NCBI GenBank assembly: GCA_019448385.1
Contig: JAGTXO010000005.1
Coordinates: 496,001-560,000, forward strand
DNA length: 64,000 bases
Reading direction: 5' to 3'
DNA from: Diacronema lutheri
Taxonomy: Eukaryota > Haptophyta > Pavlovophyceae > Pavlovales > Pavlovaceae
Shown one piece after another: positions 1 to 9,781 of the stretch. The position numbers and the translations under genes were made by a program. The first letter of the stretch is position 1. Each line of letters starts with the position of its first letter. Under the pieces are notes generated by a model, which was given only the letters and a program-made list of their open reading frames with translations, did no database searches and was not told the DNA's origin.

Positions 1-6
1 CCCAAC

Positions 7-60
7 GCGTGACTACACCAACGACGCTAACACGCGTGACTACACCAACGACGCTAACAC
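7..60. repeat. 27-bp tandem duplication
   Basis: Two perfect 27-bp units (7-33 and 34-60) lie back to back. The second overlaps the stop codon of the SGNH hydrolase gene, so the duplication lies at its 3' boundary. The array may extend left of the window. Confidence 0.85.
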
Positions 61-2048
61 GCTGTCACGGAAAGCACCTTGAACTTGCAGCCCACCACCG
101 CCGCGCCGGCGGCGCTACTGGGCTGCACGGTCGCGTTCGGCACCTCGTGGCAGCGGCAGGTGCGCGGTGGTTCGCACACGAGCGTGACGACGAGCGTTGC
201 GTTCGAGTAAGGCGCGATGCCAAAGCCGGCGACGAGGCGCGCGCCCTTGTGCTTGACCCTCGGGCCGACGCCCATGTGACCTTCCAGTCGCCACGCCTCG
301 AGCAGCAGCACCGTCGTCTGCGTTGCGATGGCCGACGGCGAGCGCGCCGACACCTGCGCGACGTTGCGATTTGCCCGCTGCCTGAGCAGCCGGTCCCCGT
401 TGACCTGCGCCGCGGCCGTGGCGGGTACGACATGCGACGCAACCGGCTCGCGCACGTTCACCATCGTCAGCTGCACGGCGCCAAGGGACGCGTCGTAGCC
501 CTCCAGGAAAGCAAAGGCGATCTGTGGCACCGCGCCAAAGCGAAGCGCGAATGAGAGCGTCGAGCCGAGCGGTCCTTCAGAGATCCATCCCGGCTTGCCG
601 GGACGGTCCTCGAACAGCCGCCACCCGCGTGCTGTGACGGCGCCGCTGAAGACATTGTGGGGCAGCCGGCCGTTGAGGTGCGCGTCGGCCAAGTGTTGCG
701 ACGCGGGGCGCTCGCATACCGCCATGCGCGCGAGCAGCTCGGGCGAGGAGATCGGCCTCCCCAGGGCCCGCCTATCTCGGGTGTTGGCAACGGCATCCTC
801 TTCCCCGCCCTCTGCGCCGGCTGCGCAGCTGAGCTCGCGCCCGAGCGTCAGCACGCTCGACGCGATGACGTGTGAGATGAGCTCGTGCGTGGGGAAGAAC
901 GGGTGCGGTTCGCACTTGTCGCGCAGGGCGAAGGCAGGTGGAGCGTGCACGACGCTGGCAGGAACGGTGGGCTCGGCGGAGGAGGCGGCACCGATGTTGG
1001 AATCTTGGCCGGCACCCAAGCCGGCGCAGCGGGGGCAAAGCGCGGGAAGGGCCGCCGCCTCGAGTGTCGCGTTGGGTAGGGCGCAGTCCGCGCTGTACCA
1101 CGCGTTGCGCATCTGGCCCGGCCTGACGACCGTAGAGTAGCGCACGTGCGGCACCGCGTAGTGCTTTGCAACCAACTCGTACGCGCGCGCAAAGACGCGC
1201 GGCATTCGCGGCGCGAGCGCGGGATATGTTTCGCAGAGCAGCAGGGCAAAGCTCGGCTCGGCGCGCAGCAGGTGACGCAGCAACGCCTCGGTCGCGGCGA
1301 CGAGCTCGTACGCCCGGCGCGGGCTCCAATACTCGGTGGCGTCGTTCACGGAGAAGTCGATCAAAACGAGCGTGGGCGGTGTCGCCGCCGTAGCGCCGCC
1401 GACCGTGGTGTTTGGCGCGCTCGCTGTCGCCGCCGCCGTCGCCGCCGCCTCAGAATCAACATCGCGCCGCAGCACTGACAGCAGCGCCGGAAGCATGGGC
1501 AAGAGCGAGGCGGTCGTCATGCCACCCTGGCACAGATTCAGAAAGGCGATGCGCGTCGCTGCGCGTGGAGCACGCGCCGACGCAGAAAAGGCCGAGAGCG
1601 CGCGCACCACTCGGTGCGGATAGGCACATTCGCCCTGCGTCTTGTAGTGGCGCGGATCCGCGCAACGCATGCCCGCGGGCATCGAACCGCCGATGGCAAT
1701 GACGCGCGCCTCGAGTGGGCGTGCGAGCTCGACTGTGGACGTGAGCGGCGCATCGTCGCTCACGAGCGCGTTGAAAAAATCCAGCCATGCGCGTCTCTGC
1801 GAAGCGATCGTAATGCGCGGCGGCCGGCCGGCCGCAAACGCGCCGCCGCGTGCGACGGCCGGCACGTCAAACGCGCTGCGCACAACGGGCTCGAACGCGC
1901 GCTGGGTTGGCAGAGGCTTGTTGAACGCAGCCGAGCAGTTGGGCGCGGCTGTCGAGCTGATTGTCGCGTTGGCGCTTGCCGCGGCGCTCGCCGCGGCGCT
2001 CGCCGCAGCCAAAAACAGTACAGCGGACCGAGCTGCAGTACGCTCCAT
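54..2048 (-). CDS. Secreted SGNH/GDSL-like hydrolase
   Basis: The predicted protein has 664 residues and starts at the first in-frame ATG (2048). It opens with a hydrophobic, Ala-rich signal peptide (about residues 8-26), so it probably enters the secretory pathway. Four blocks resemble the SGNH hydrolase fold: GGS near residue 120 (block I nucleophile Ser), LNLCQGG near 175 (block II Gly), DFSVND near 235 (block III Asn) and HPFFPTHE near 390 (block V His). SGNH enzymes hydrolyse esters on lipids, sugars or cell-wall polymers; the substrate here cannot be told. About 200 C-terminal residues form an extra domain that I do not recognise. There is no sign of introns. The 3' end runs into a 27-bp tandem duplication. 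Confidence 0.7.
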   Translation of the reverse strand: MERTAARSAVLFLAAASAAASAAASANATISSTAAPNCSAAFNKPLPTQRAFEPVVRSAFDVPAVARGGAFAAGRPPRITIASQRRAWLDFFNALVSDDAPLTSTVELARPLEARVIAIGGSMPAGMRCADPRHYKTQGECAYPHRVVRALSAFSASARAPRAATRIAFLNLCQGGMTTASLLPMLPALLSVLRRDVDSEAAATAAATASAPNTTVGGATAATPPTLVLIDFSVNDATEYWSPRRAYELVAATEALLRHLLRAEPSFALLLCETYPALAPRMPRVFARAYELVAKHYAVPHVRYSTVVRPGQMRNAWYSADCALPNATLEAAALPALCPRCAGLGAGQDSNIGAASSAEPTVPASVVHAPPAFALRDKCEPHPFFPTHELISHVIASSVLTLGRELSCAAGAEGGEEDAVANTRDRRALGRPISSPELLARMAVCERPASQHLADAHLNGRLPHNVFSGAVTARGWRLFEDRPGKPGWISEGPLGSTLSFALRFGAVPQIAFAFLEGYDASLGAVQLTMVNVREPVASHVVPATAAAQVNGDRLLRQRANRNVAQVSARSPSAIATQTTVLLLEAWRLEGHMGVGPRVKHKGARLVAGFGIAPYSNATLVVTLVCEPPRTCRCHEVPNATVQPSSAAGAAVVGCKFKVLSVTAC

Positions 2049-2392
2049 CAAGATGCTCTTGTCCGGATGATTTCGGAGCTGCAGAGAGGGAAAGGAGGAG
2101 GGATTTCAGATTTGCATTTCCCGGATTTGATTGCGAGAGTTCCTGGTCAGGAGAATAAAAAGTTAAAAGTTGTAACCTAGCCCGGGGTCCCCCTCCACCC
2201 CCCACCCCCACCCCCGGCGCACGGGCATGTAGCGCCTGCCCCAGGGTCGCCTGGCGCACAAGGATGACTGAGACAGGCGCTACCCCCAAAAGCCGCGCGC
2301 GCGCGTCGCGCGTCGCGCCGCCGCAAAGCCGCGCGCGCGCGTCGCGCGTCGCGCCGCCGGGCGAACGCCGAACGCGCCCGGCGCCGCTCACT
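2049..2392. other. Intergenic gap with C-rich and GC-repeat DNA
   Basis: This gap separates the SGNH hydrolase start from the stop of the FABP-like gene. It holds an AT-rich patch (about 2150-2175), a C-rich stretch (about 2187-2218) and two 36-bp tandem units (2289-2324, 2325-2360). I see no gene in it. The AT-rich patch may belong to the hydrolase promoter. Confidence 0.5.
2289..2360. repeat. 36-bp tandem duplication
   Basis: Two adjacent, practically identical 36-bp units made mostly of alternating GC lie upstream of the SGNH hydrolase and just downstream of the FABP-like gene. Confidence 0.8.
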
Positions 2393-3331
2393 TCACTTGA
2401 GCTCCGGCCGCTCGTCGCGCGGCTCGGCGCGCGTGAAGATGCGGCGCGCGACGATGCCGGACGGCGACGTGAGCTCCATCACCATCGCGCCGTCCGCGCG
2501 CAGGTACCGCCGCTCGTACATGACACCGTTGCGCGAGTGGCGCAGCTCAGTCACGCACACGGGCGCGCATTCGCCGCGGTTGGGCTTCGTGAGCGAAAAG
2601 ACTTTGACGATGGCCGCGCCGCGCACGTCGACCGAGCGGACCGGCCGGCCGTCCATTGCGCACCGCTCGCAGCGCGTGCCGAGCTGGTTGCGCACGCACA
2701 CCGTGAGCACCGGACTGCCCTCCTCCACGCCCGTTTCGATCGTCTGCGACACGGATGCCGCGCACGCGTACCTCCTGTGCAGCGCCGAGACGCCCATGGA
2801 CGTGAGGTAGGCGTCGAAATTCTCCGAGCCGCTAAGAACCCATTCGCCCGAGAATGCGGCGGGCGTGCGCGCGGCGGCGGCGGCGGCCGCGTCGGCAGAC
2901 GTGCCGGCGAGCTGCGCACTCATCGGCGCGTCCGCCTCGTGCCGCGCGAGCTGCACCGACCACGTCACCGCCGCCGCCCACGAGGCGCCCGCGACAGCCG
3001 CGCGCCTGTACTGGTCGCTCAGCAGCCACGCGAAGAAGGCGGATGAGAGGCCGGGGCCGGGTTCAGCGCCGTCCTCTGGTCCGGACGCACCACCGTCCGA
3101 ATCGCCACGCCCGTCGCCGCCACGCGGCGGCACCACACCGCCGCCCAGGCCGCCGCCGAGCGCGGCCGCGATCGGCGCCGCGGCCGCGCGCGCGGAGAGC
3201 GAGTGCGACCCGGCGAGCCGGCCGCCGGCGCGTGCGCGCGGGTGACGGTAGCCCATGGACGAGGCCTTGGGCAGCGAGCACAGCGCGAGCGCCACGCACG
3301 TCGTCATGTGGTGCGCCATCGCGTTGGGCAT
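2393..3331 (-). CDS. FABP-fold (fatty-acid-binding-like) protein with signal peptide
   Basis: The reading frame is open further upstream, but I start at ATG 3331 (312 residues) because a short hydrophobic leader (TTCVALALCSLPKASS) follows at once. A low-complexity Gly/Pro linker and a hydrophobic helix (about 125-145) precede the C-terminal domain of about 135 residues. That domain resembles cytosolic fatty-acid-binding proteins: it opens FSGEWVLSGSENFDAYLTSM, like the W.L..SENF..Y motif of FABPs, and ends in the alternating-strand pattern with a final R.F.R. The family carries fatty acids or other lipids in a beta-barrel. A signal peptide and a long N-terminal extension are unusual for FABPs, so a secreted or organellar lipid carrier is inferred. 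Another lipocalin-fold protein remains possible. Confidence 0.6.
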   Translation of the reverse strand: MPNAMAHHMTTCVALALCSLPKASSMGYRHPRARAGGRLAGSHSLSARAAAAPIAAALGGGLGGGVVPPRGGDGRGDSDGGASGPEDGAEPGPGLSSAFFAWLLSDQYRRAAVAGASWAAAVTWSVQLARHEADAPMSAQLAGTSADAAAAAAARTPAAFSGEWVLSGSENFDAYLTSMGVSALHRRYACAASVSQTIETGVEEGSPVLTVCVRNQLGTRCERCAMDGRPVRSVDVRGAAIVKVFSLTKPNRGECAPVCVTELRHSRNGVMYERRYLRADGAMVMELTSPSGIVARRIFTRAEPRDERPELK

Positions 3332-3707
3332 CGCCCCCACCGCGGGCGGGGCGGCGCGGGCTCTCCCCGCACCACCGAAAGACCCGGTCGCCCTGAATTC
3401 TGGGACGGGTGACGTCTCGCGTTGTCGCATTATTTTTTTTTTCCCATGGAAGCCGTATGATTGTATCCCAGCCGTCCCCGCTGGCCGGCGTGCACAGGGT
3501 CGGCGTGGGACGGCAACCCCTCCTTTTGGGAGCCTCGTCATCACTCGCCCAGGCGCGTCGCGTTCCACGGGCCTGATACCGCGCATGGCGATTGGTGCCT
3601 CGGCGTGTTCTGCATCAGCTCGGCCTCGAGCGAAAGAGCAACCCGGCGGACAAGGTGGTCGAGTGGCGGTCGGCCTTCGCGCCGGCGGGCGAGTGTGCCG
3701 GCGCGCG

Positions 3708-4550
3708 TCATCTGCTGCTCCGCACGTGCGCCGTAGTCACGTAATATTCGCCGATGACCGCCCAGCTGAGGGAGACGGCCCAGTCGCGCGCGGCCGGCAC
3801 ACGCGCCCCCGCCCACGAATACCGCGCCGAGCCGTCGAGCAGCGGCGTGAGCGAGACGTCGCGGAAGGCGACGCCGTGCTGCTGGTCCAGCTGGTGGAGC
3901 GCCTTGTACAGCGCCTCCTTAAGCGAGAAGCGCACGAGCACTCCCGCCTGCGCCGGCGAGCCGAGCGCCACCTCCGCGTCGACCTCGCGCCGCTCGGCGG
4001 CCGTGAGCACGCGTTCCGAGAGGCGGGGCGCAAACGCACGGCCGACGTGCTCGACGTCGAGGCCGATGGCCTCAAACGAGCCGGGAAAGGCAGGCCGGAC
4101 GATAGACGCGGCCAGGCCGTGCGTGTGGCTGATCGACGCGAGCACGCCATCCGGCAGCACGGGAGCGCCGCTCGCGCCGCGTGCGACCGGCCCGTCGTGG
4201 CCCAGGTTGCACGACCGCATCGCGTAATGTAGCGCAGCGCGACCGCCGCAGAAGGCGGCAGCGCGCGTTGGCGAACCCATCGCCACCGCCATGTGCAGCT
4301 CCGCCGGGTGCGGCACAATGCTCGGCGTACTCGACCCGAGAGTGGCCGGCGCGCGCGCGGCAGCCACGCTGTCGTCGAGACGGACCGCGACGCAAAGCCC
4401 GTGACGTAGGTTGGCCTCGAAAACGCGGGAAAAGGTGGAACGCAGCTCGGTTGCGGCCATCGACGTGGGCCGATGGGTCGCGCCCGCGCCGAGGGCAGCG
4501 GCGCGCAGCGGCGGCACGACGACGGCACACAGCAGGGCACGCCAGTCCAT
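3708..4550 (-). CDS. 4'-phosphopantetheinyl transferase (Sfp/EntD type)
   Basis: This 280-residue protein carries the hallmarks of Sfp-type phosphopantetheinyl transferases: SISHT near 139-143 (CoA binding), GLDVEHV near 163-169 (Mg2+-binding Asp and Glu) and FSLKEALYKAL near 208-218. These enzymes move phosphopantetheine from CoA onto a Ser of acyl- or peptidyl-carrier proteins and so switch on fatty-acid, polyketide or nonribosomal peptide synthases. The start at ATG 4550 gives a usual family length; ATG at residue 31 is an alternative. The hydrophobic N terminus could be an organelle leader, which would fit a role on plastid acyl carrier protein. The ARM-like gene starts only 96 bp away on the other strand, which suggests a shared promoter. 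Confidence 0.85.
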   Translation of the reverse strand: MDWRALLCAVVVPPLRAAALGAGATHRPTSMAATELRSTFSRVFEANLRHGLCVAVRLDDSVAAARAPATLGSSTPSIVPHPAELHMAVAMGSPTRAAAFCGGRAALHYAMRSCNLGHDGPVARGASGAPVLPDGVLASISHTHGLAASIVRPAFPGSFEAIGLDVEHVGRAFAPRLSERVLTAAERREVDAEVALGSPAQAGVLVRFSLKEALYKALHQLDQQHGVAFRDVSLTPLLDGSARYSWAGARVPAARDWAVSLSWAVIGEYYVTTAHVRSSR

Positions 4551-4646
4551 TCTCAGCCCGTCGCCATCGGCCGTCGCTCGGAATTTTTTGGGCACTACTA
4601 TTTTGCCTTTTTGGCCGTTGCACGCGGGCAACGGCCGGCCGTGGGC
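4551..4646. promoter_or_regulatory. Likely bidirectional promoter, PPTase / ARM-like gene
   Basis: Only 96 bp separate the divergent start codons. The gap includes a T-rich block (about 4583-4612) that is unusually AT-rich for this genome. Promoter function is inferred from geometry and composition. Confidence 0.4.
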
Positions 4647-5657
4647 ATGAGCGACGAGCGATCGCGGTTCGATGCAATCGTGGCGCGCGTGGTCGCCACG
4701 ATGCCCGACGAGGATACGCGCGCGTCGATTGAGAAGACGCTGACCGAGCGGTGGGAGAGGCCGCCGATGGAGAAGCTTGAGCAGGTGCTCCGTCGCAAGC
4801 TCTCGATTAACGACGCGCGCCGGATACTCTTCCTTCCAGAGGTCGACGACTTTTTCGACTACGCCGTCGCCTTCTCGCAGCGGCCGCCTGGATGCCCGCC
4901 GGAGCACCCGCTCTCCAAAATCCAGCCCCTCTTCATGGGCATGCTCTACATGGTGCACCGCGAGGACGAGCGGCTCATGCGCGCGTTTGTTGTGCGCGCG
5001 GGCGGCTTGCGCACGCTCGTTGGGCTGCTGGCCGACGATAACGTGTACATCGTCAGCCAGGCGCTCGATACGCTCTACTCGCTGACGGGTCTCTTTGACT
5101 GGCACGCCGACCCGCCCTCGGACCGGCCGCTGCTGCAATGCATGGCCGACCTTGCGCACGCGGATGTCGGCTTTGTGCGCGCGCTCGAGGGGTGCTTCGA
5201 AAATCGGTTCCCCGGCTGCTCCTTCCGCGCGCTCACGATTCTCGCCTTCTGGCTCGGGCTCATCCGCTTCTTCTTCTGCAAGGGCCGGGTCCTTCGCCTT
5301 GGCCCCGACGTGCTCGACCTCCTCCACCGCTGGAGCGTGCGGCGGGATGGCGTGGGCGAGGACGAGCTCAAGCTCGCGTGCGCGCTCCATGACGACTTCG
5401 CGCGCTTCCCGCTCGACGACGGTGCGGCGCGCTCCGGCGACAGCTCCCTCACGACCGAGCGTCCGGAAAACCTCGAGCTCGCGACTGCGGCCCTGCCGGC
5501 CGCGGTCCAGGCTACGCCCGCGCGAGCAGCAGGCGGCGTGGCCGGGTCGGCGGCCGTCGAACCGCCGCTGCCATCGGCGCCGGTGCCGATCGCGAAGGCG
5601 GCTGGCGCGGACGCGCAGCACTGGAGCTCTGACGTGCTTGACGAGCTCGACGACTGA
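4647..5657 (+). CDS. Armadillo-like helical repeat protein
   Basis: The protein has 336 residues from ATG 4647, with no introns seen. The middle part reads as paired amphipathic helices typical of ARM/HEAT repeats, for example GGLRTLVGLLADDNVYIVSQALDT, which I describe only in part: helix, short loop with DDN, helix (about residues 112-145). The Ala/Pro-rich tail (about 265-325) is probably disordered. ARM-type proteins usually act as binding platforms; I cannot name a specific family. Its stop lies three bases from the stop of the convergent GCP2 gene, so their 3' UTRs must overlap. Confidence 0.6.
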   Translation: MSDERSRFDAIVARVVATMPDEDTRASIEKTLTERWERPPMEKLEQVLRRKLSINDARRILFLPEVDDFFDYAVAFSQRPPGCPPEHPLSKIQPLFMGMLYMVHREDERLMRAFVVRAGGLRTLVGLLADDNVYIVSQALDTLYSLTGLFDWHADPPSDRPLLQCMADLAHADVGFVRALEGCFENRFPGCSFRALTILAFWLGLIRFFFCKGRVLRLGPDVLDLLHRWSVRRDGVGEDELKLACALHDDFARFPLDDGAARSGDSSLTTERPENLELATAALPAAVQATPARAAGGVAGSAAVEPPLPSAPVPIAKAAGADAQHWSSDVLDELDD

Positions 5658-5660
5658 CAA

Positions 5661-8600
5661 CTACAACGGCGAGGTCCCGAAGTGGCCACTGCAATCGAGC
5701 CGTGCAACGAGGTTTGCTAGCACGCCATCCTTGGAGTGCAGCTGCAGCTTGGCGATGAGCTCGGTCAGGTTGCTCGTGAAGTTCTCCTCGAAACGCAGCA
5801 CCGAGTTGATGTAGTCCTTCTCGGCGAGGATCGCGCGGATGTGCGTCGATGCGACCTGACGCCGGCGGAGCGGAGCGCGCGCGGCCGCGGTCGGGCGGCC
5901 ACGCAGGCGGCGCGAGGCGGCGTCTGCACGCTCGCGTGCTCGCCACCCGGGACGGCGCGAGGCCACAACACGCGCGCACGCGGGAGGGCGCGCTCGCGCC
6001 GGCGCTGCGCGACGCACGGCGATGTGCATTCGTCGCCGCTTGCCCTGCGGCATCGCTGGTTTGCTCGCGCCGGGCGCGCGCGGCGAGTCGTCCCGCACGT
6101 TCTGGTGCGAGAGCTCGGCTGCGGCGAGCACCGCGTCGACGGAGGTCATGACGACGGCGGTGAAGTCGGCGAAGATGACGCAGATGGTGAGGAGGCGCGC
6201 GAGCATCTTGAGCAGCGCCGCGTCGCGCAGCATCGTCTCCTTGAGGCACGCGTCGAGGAAATCATTGTGCCGCGCGATCACCTCGTCGACCGAGCTCGCG
6301 CGCAGCACTTGCGGCTCGAGCTCGTGCCAGCGCGGCTCGATCACCTCAAAGGCCATGAAGTACTGCAAGTTGTGCAGCAGGTGGACCATGCGCTGGCGGA
6401 GCGAGTAGGCCGGGAAGAGTGCGCGCGCGACCGGCAGCTCTTTGAGCGCCTGCTGCGAGAGCCATGCGCCGCTCAATTGCCGCTCGACGTGCCTGCACTC
6501 ACAACAGCCGCGGCGCGCGCGCGCACACACCGCGCACACACGAGGGGCCACGCTGAGCTGAGCTGCGCGGGCGGCGCGTGACCGCGGCGACGGCGGTGGC
6601 GTGCGTGCGTGCTGGCGCACTGCGCGCCTCACTTGCAGTGGAAGAGATGGCGGAAGAGCAGCTGGTACTTGACGAGAGAGAAGCGTGAGATGATGATGGA
6701 CAGCGGCCACTCGACCGCGAATTCAAAAGTGAACGCGTCAAGCCCCGGCACGCGCGAGGCGGCGGGAGGCTCGGCGGCAGCGGCTGCGGCCGCCGCCGCC
6801 GCCGCCGCGTCGGCACCGGCGCCGTCGGGCGCGGCGGAGGCGGAGACGTGAATGATGCGCAGCAGCTGGTTGGTGAGGTTGTAAGGGAGCAGCTTGCACG
6901 ACAGACGGTTTCGGTTCGGATCGACCGCCGCAGTGGACGAGCGCAACGCGAGCTCGAGGCAGCTCGAGAGCTTGCCGCGCGCGATCTCGTCCACGTCCTT
7001 GAGCAGCTCTGGTTCGGCCAAATCAAGGAAGTGCACGAAGAAGTCGCCCTGGTCGAGGAGCAGGTAGTGCTTAATCGACCGGAGGGCGGGCAGCAGCGCG
7101 CACTCATTAAAAAGGAGCGCAAGGAGGCGCTGCGACACGTGCGCGTGGAGGAGCGAGACCGCCGCGTCGTGCTGGCCGTCGTGCTGCGAGAGCTTGCTTG
7201 GCGGCGGCGGCAAATCGCCGAGCGGCACGCCGCACTCGCGTAAGACGTGCACGTACTTGCCCGCGGCGAGCACTTTGTGCGCGACCGCGCGCAGGAAGGG
7301 CGGCACCTGCGCGTCGCGCAGCGTGAAACGGAGCTGCCAGTAACGGTCGTTGAAGTCCGTCTGAAGCCCCGAGCGCGAGAGCTGCTCGTTCTGCGCGACG
7401 AAGAACTCGCCGTACGGGTCGGAGACGCGGCCGCGCGTGAGCCACGCGCCGAGCATCGCGAAGATCGGCTCGGACGCGCGCTCGAGCACGTGCGCGAAGA
7501 GGAGCTCAGCGTGCGCCGTACCGACGTGGCGCGCGCGCTCGGCGTTGATCGCCGAAAGCAGAGCGCCGCCGCGCCCGTCCGCGCGCGTGCCGCTCGCCGC
7601 CGCGTCCGCCGCGCACACGCACAGCCGGTCGAGCGTCGCGAGCGTGCGCACGGCTGGTTGGCAGTGCCACCACAGTTGCTGAAGCGTCAGCTCACCATCC
7701 AAGCTGGCCTCCTCGAGCTGCGCGACGAGCACGAGGTACTCGCGCAGCAGCTCGCGCACCGCCGCGCCGAGCGCGTGGCTGACTAAGCCTCGGCCGAGCT
7801 CCGACGTGGCCGCGTGCACAAAGTGGCCGGCGCGCACGTATTGGGCGCATAGGGGCAGTAGGCGGGCGGTGAGCTCAGCGAGCGCGGGATCGACGTCGGG
7901 GCAGAGCGTTGGGTGCAGGCTGAAGCGAACATCGCGCAGAGCGGGCGCGTGGCTCGAGCTGCCGCCGCCGGGCCTGCCCACTCGGTGTGTGGAGCACACG
8001 ATATGCGCCGTTTCGATCCCGAGCAGTGCGCTGAGCATTTCGTCAACGAGGACCTGCTCTTGCGCGTCATGCGGAAGCGAGCCGAGCGAGATGGGCGGCG
8101 CAGTGGCATCGGGCGGTGCCGAGGTCGACGCCGCGTCCACGTTGCCCCGCGCGCCAACCGCGCACGATGCCGGCGCGAGGATGCCGGACGCGAGTGGCGC
8201 GCGAGCTGCGCGCTGGCGCGCGTCAGCGCCAGCGCCCGCGCCCGGGCGCGCGGGCGCGGCGCGCGCGGCGGCCTGGTGAGTCGGCGCCGCCCAAGCGACG
8301 GTTGGCCGATCGAACGCAAGATTCTCGCGCTCCTCCGCCCGGTCGATGGCGGCGGCCACGGCGGCGGCGTCCGTGCCAAAGGGCGCGCCCGGCGGTGGAA
8401 TCGGCGGCGTGCCCACGAGGCTGAGCGGGCTTGGCCGTGTCGAGCCCGAGGGCGGCGTGAGCGTGAGCGAAGCGAGCTGCTTCATCGAGGCCGGAGAAAG
8501 GACCGGCGCAGGCGCGCCCTTCAAGCCCTCTGTAGCCACTGTGAGCTGCTCGGCAGCGGCGCTCGAGCGCTGGTGCGGCAGTAGCGGTCGTGCCTGATCG

Positions 8601-9153
8601 GCGGCGCGAAGAGGCGCGCTCGCGACACGGCCAACGGGCGGCGCAGCGCCCGACGGCACGTCGTCATTCGGCGTGCCTCGCGCGCGCGCACTGGCGGCAG
8701 CAAGCGAACCGCTACCAATCAGCGTCAGCACCGCCCTGTCCTCGCTCAGCTTCTGCAGCAGGTGCAGCGTCCGGTCGAGCTCGGGCACGCTGCGCGCATG
8801 TCCGGTGCGGTGCGCGCGGACGCGCGCGCGCGCGGGAGGGGGGGGGGGGGGGGGGGGGGGGGATGCGTGGGTATCACGCACAAAGCGAGCGCGCCGCGCG
8901 TGAGGCGCGGGCCGCGCCGCGCGCGCCGTGCGCCCTACTCGCGCTGCTTGAGGTCGCCGTAGCGAGCCTCAAACTCGAGCGGATCGGGCGCGCGGTCGCG
9001 CAGCTTGCGGCAGACCAGGTCCATGCCGACGGTGGACATGCCCTCGCTCGACACGTGCTGCGAAAGGAGGTGCACGTACTCGTCGGCCGGCCCGCCGACG
9101 CCGAGCGCCGACATGAGCCGCTCGACGATCGGCTGCAGGTCGGCCTTCGACAT
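5661..9153 (-). CDS. TUBGCP2: Gamma-tubulin complex component 2 (GCP2/Spc97 family)
   Basis: Four exons are proposed: 9153-8939, 8789-6633, 6492-6099 and 5855-5661, giving 986 residues. Phases agree at each junction and all introns are GT-AG. GCP2 builds the gamma-tubulin small complex that nucleates microtubules. Matches to the family are the N-terminal piece ending FEARYGDLKQR followed by a LL.KL.ED helix, DRYWQLRFTL...PPFL (start of the GRIP1 core), AAGKYVHVLRECG, and the GRIP2 end LFRHLFHCKHVERQL plus HLLHNLQYFMAFEVIEPRW. Intron 1 contains 25 C on the sense strand. Intron 3 (243 bp) keeps the reading frame open, so its retention would lengthen the protein. Exact ends rest on splice signals read by eye. 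Confidence 0.85.
8838..8862. repeat. Homopolymer run (25 G; C on the GCP2 sense strand)
   Basis: The run lies in GCP2 intron 1, about 47 bases upstream of its 3' splice site, where a polypyrimidine tract is expected. Confidence 0.9.
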
Positions 9154-9781
9154 GGCCGCTCACTCCCCGACACGAAAAGGGCGCGAAAGTCGAGGACTTC
9201 CTTCCAAGCTGGGTCGTGGCCACGGGCGAGGGCGCGATGGCCTCGGGCGCGCCGGCTTCTCTGCACACGCGCGCGCGCCGCTGAGGTCAGCGTGGCCAGC
9301 CCCTGCTGACAGCTTGTGTACCGCGCTGCACGCGCGGCTCGGCCTCCGTGCGATGGCTGGCGCTCTCTCACGGCGTTTCAGCTCGAGTCGTGCAAGCAGC
9401 ACGGACAGAGCACGGCCCAGTCAATGCCGGCGCCAACCCGAGGCCAGGACGCATGGATGCCCATCGCGTGAGATGGCTGGGCGCATGACCATCCATTGTG
9501 GCAAAACGGGATGAGCGGACACGCGCTCGCCGCTGGCCAATCGAGTGCTCGCAGCCGAATGCGGCGACGAGGACAAGCAGCGTGCGTGCGACGCGTGCGA
9601 CAATGCGCCGACAATCCGACCCACGCGTCGAGGCCACAGTGTGGTGGAGCCTTGAAAAAAGGGCCAATCACTCGCACGAGCGCCACGGGCGCTCAAGTGT
9701 GCGCTTTGGCTTGCAGAACGCCATCTCACTGGGCACAGTCACCTTCGCGGAACAACTGGGCCAGTGGCGGACGTCTGCGAG
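9154..9781. other. 628-bp intergenic region between divergent GCP2 and UBXN6-like genes
   Basis: Only short open frames occur here and none shows family features or a protein-like composition. It must hold the promoters of both flanking genes. I see no repeat or RNA gene in it. Confidence 0.5.

Noticed and set aside
4473-4646. N-terminal extension of the ARM-like protein
   Set aside because: The open frame extends upstream of ATG 4647, but it overlaps the divergent PPTase coding region and starts from a non-ATG codon with Arg-rich sequence.
9368-9729. Overlapping minus-strand small open frames upstream of the UBXN6-like gene
   Set aside because: They start at different sites, have no family features and look like background open frames.
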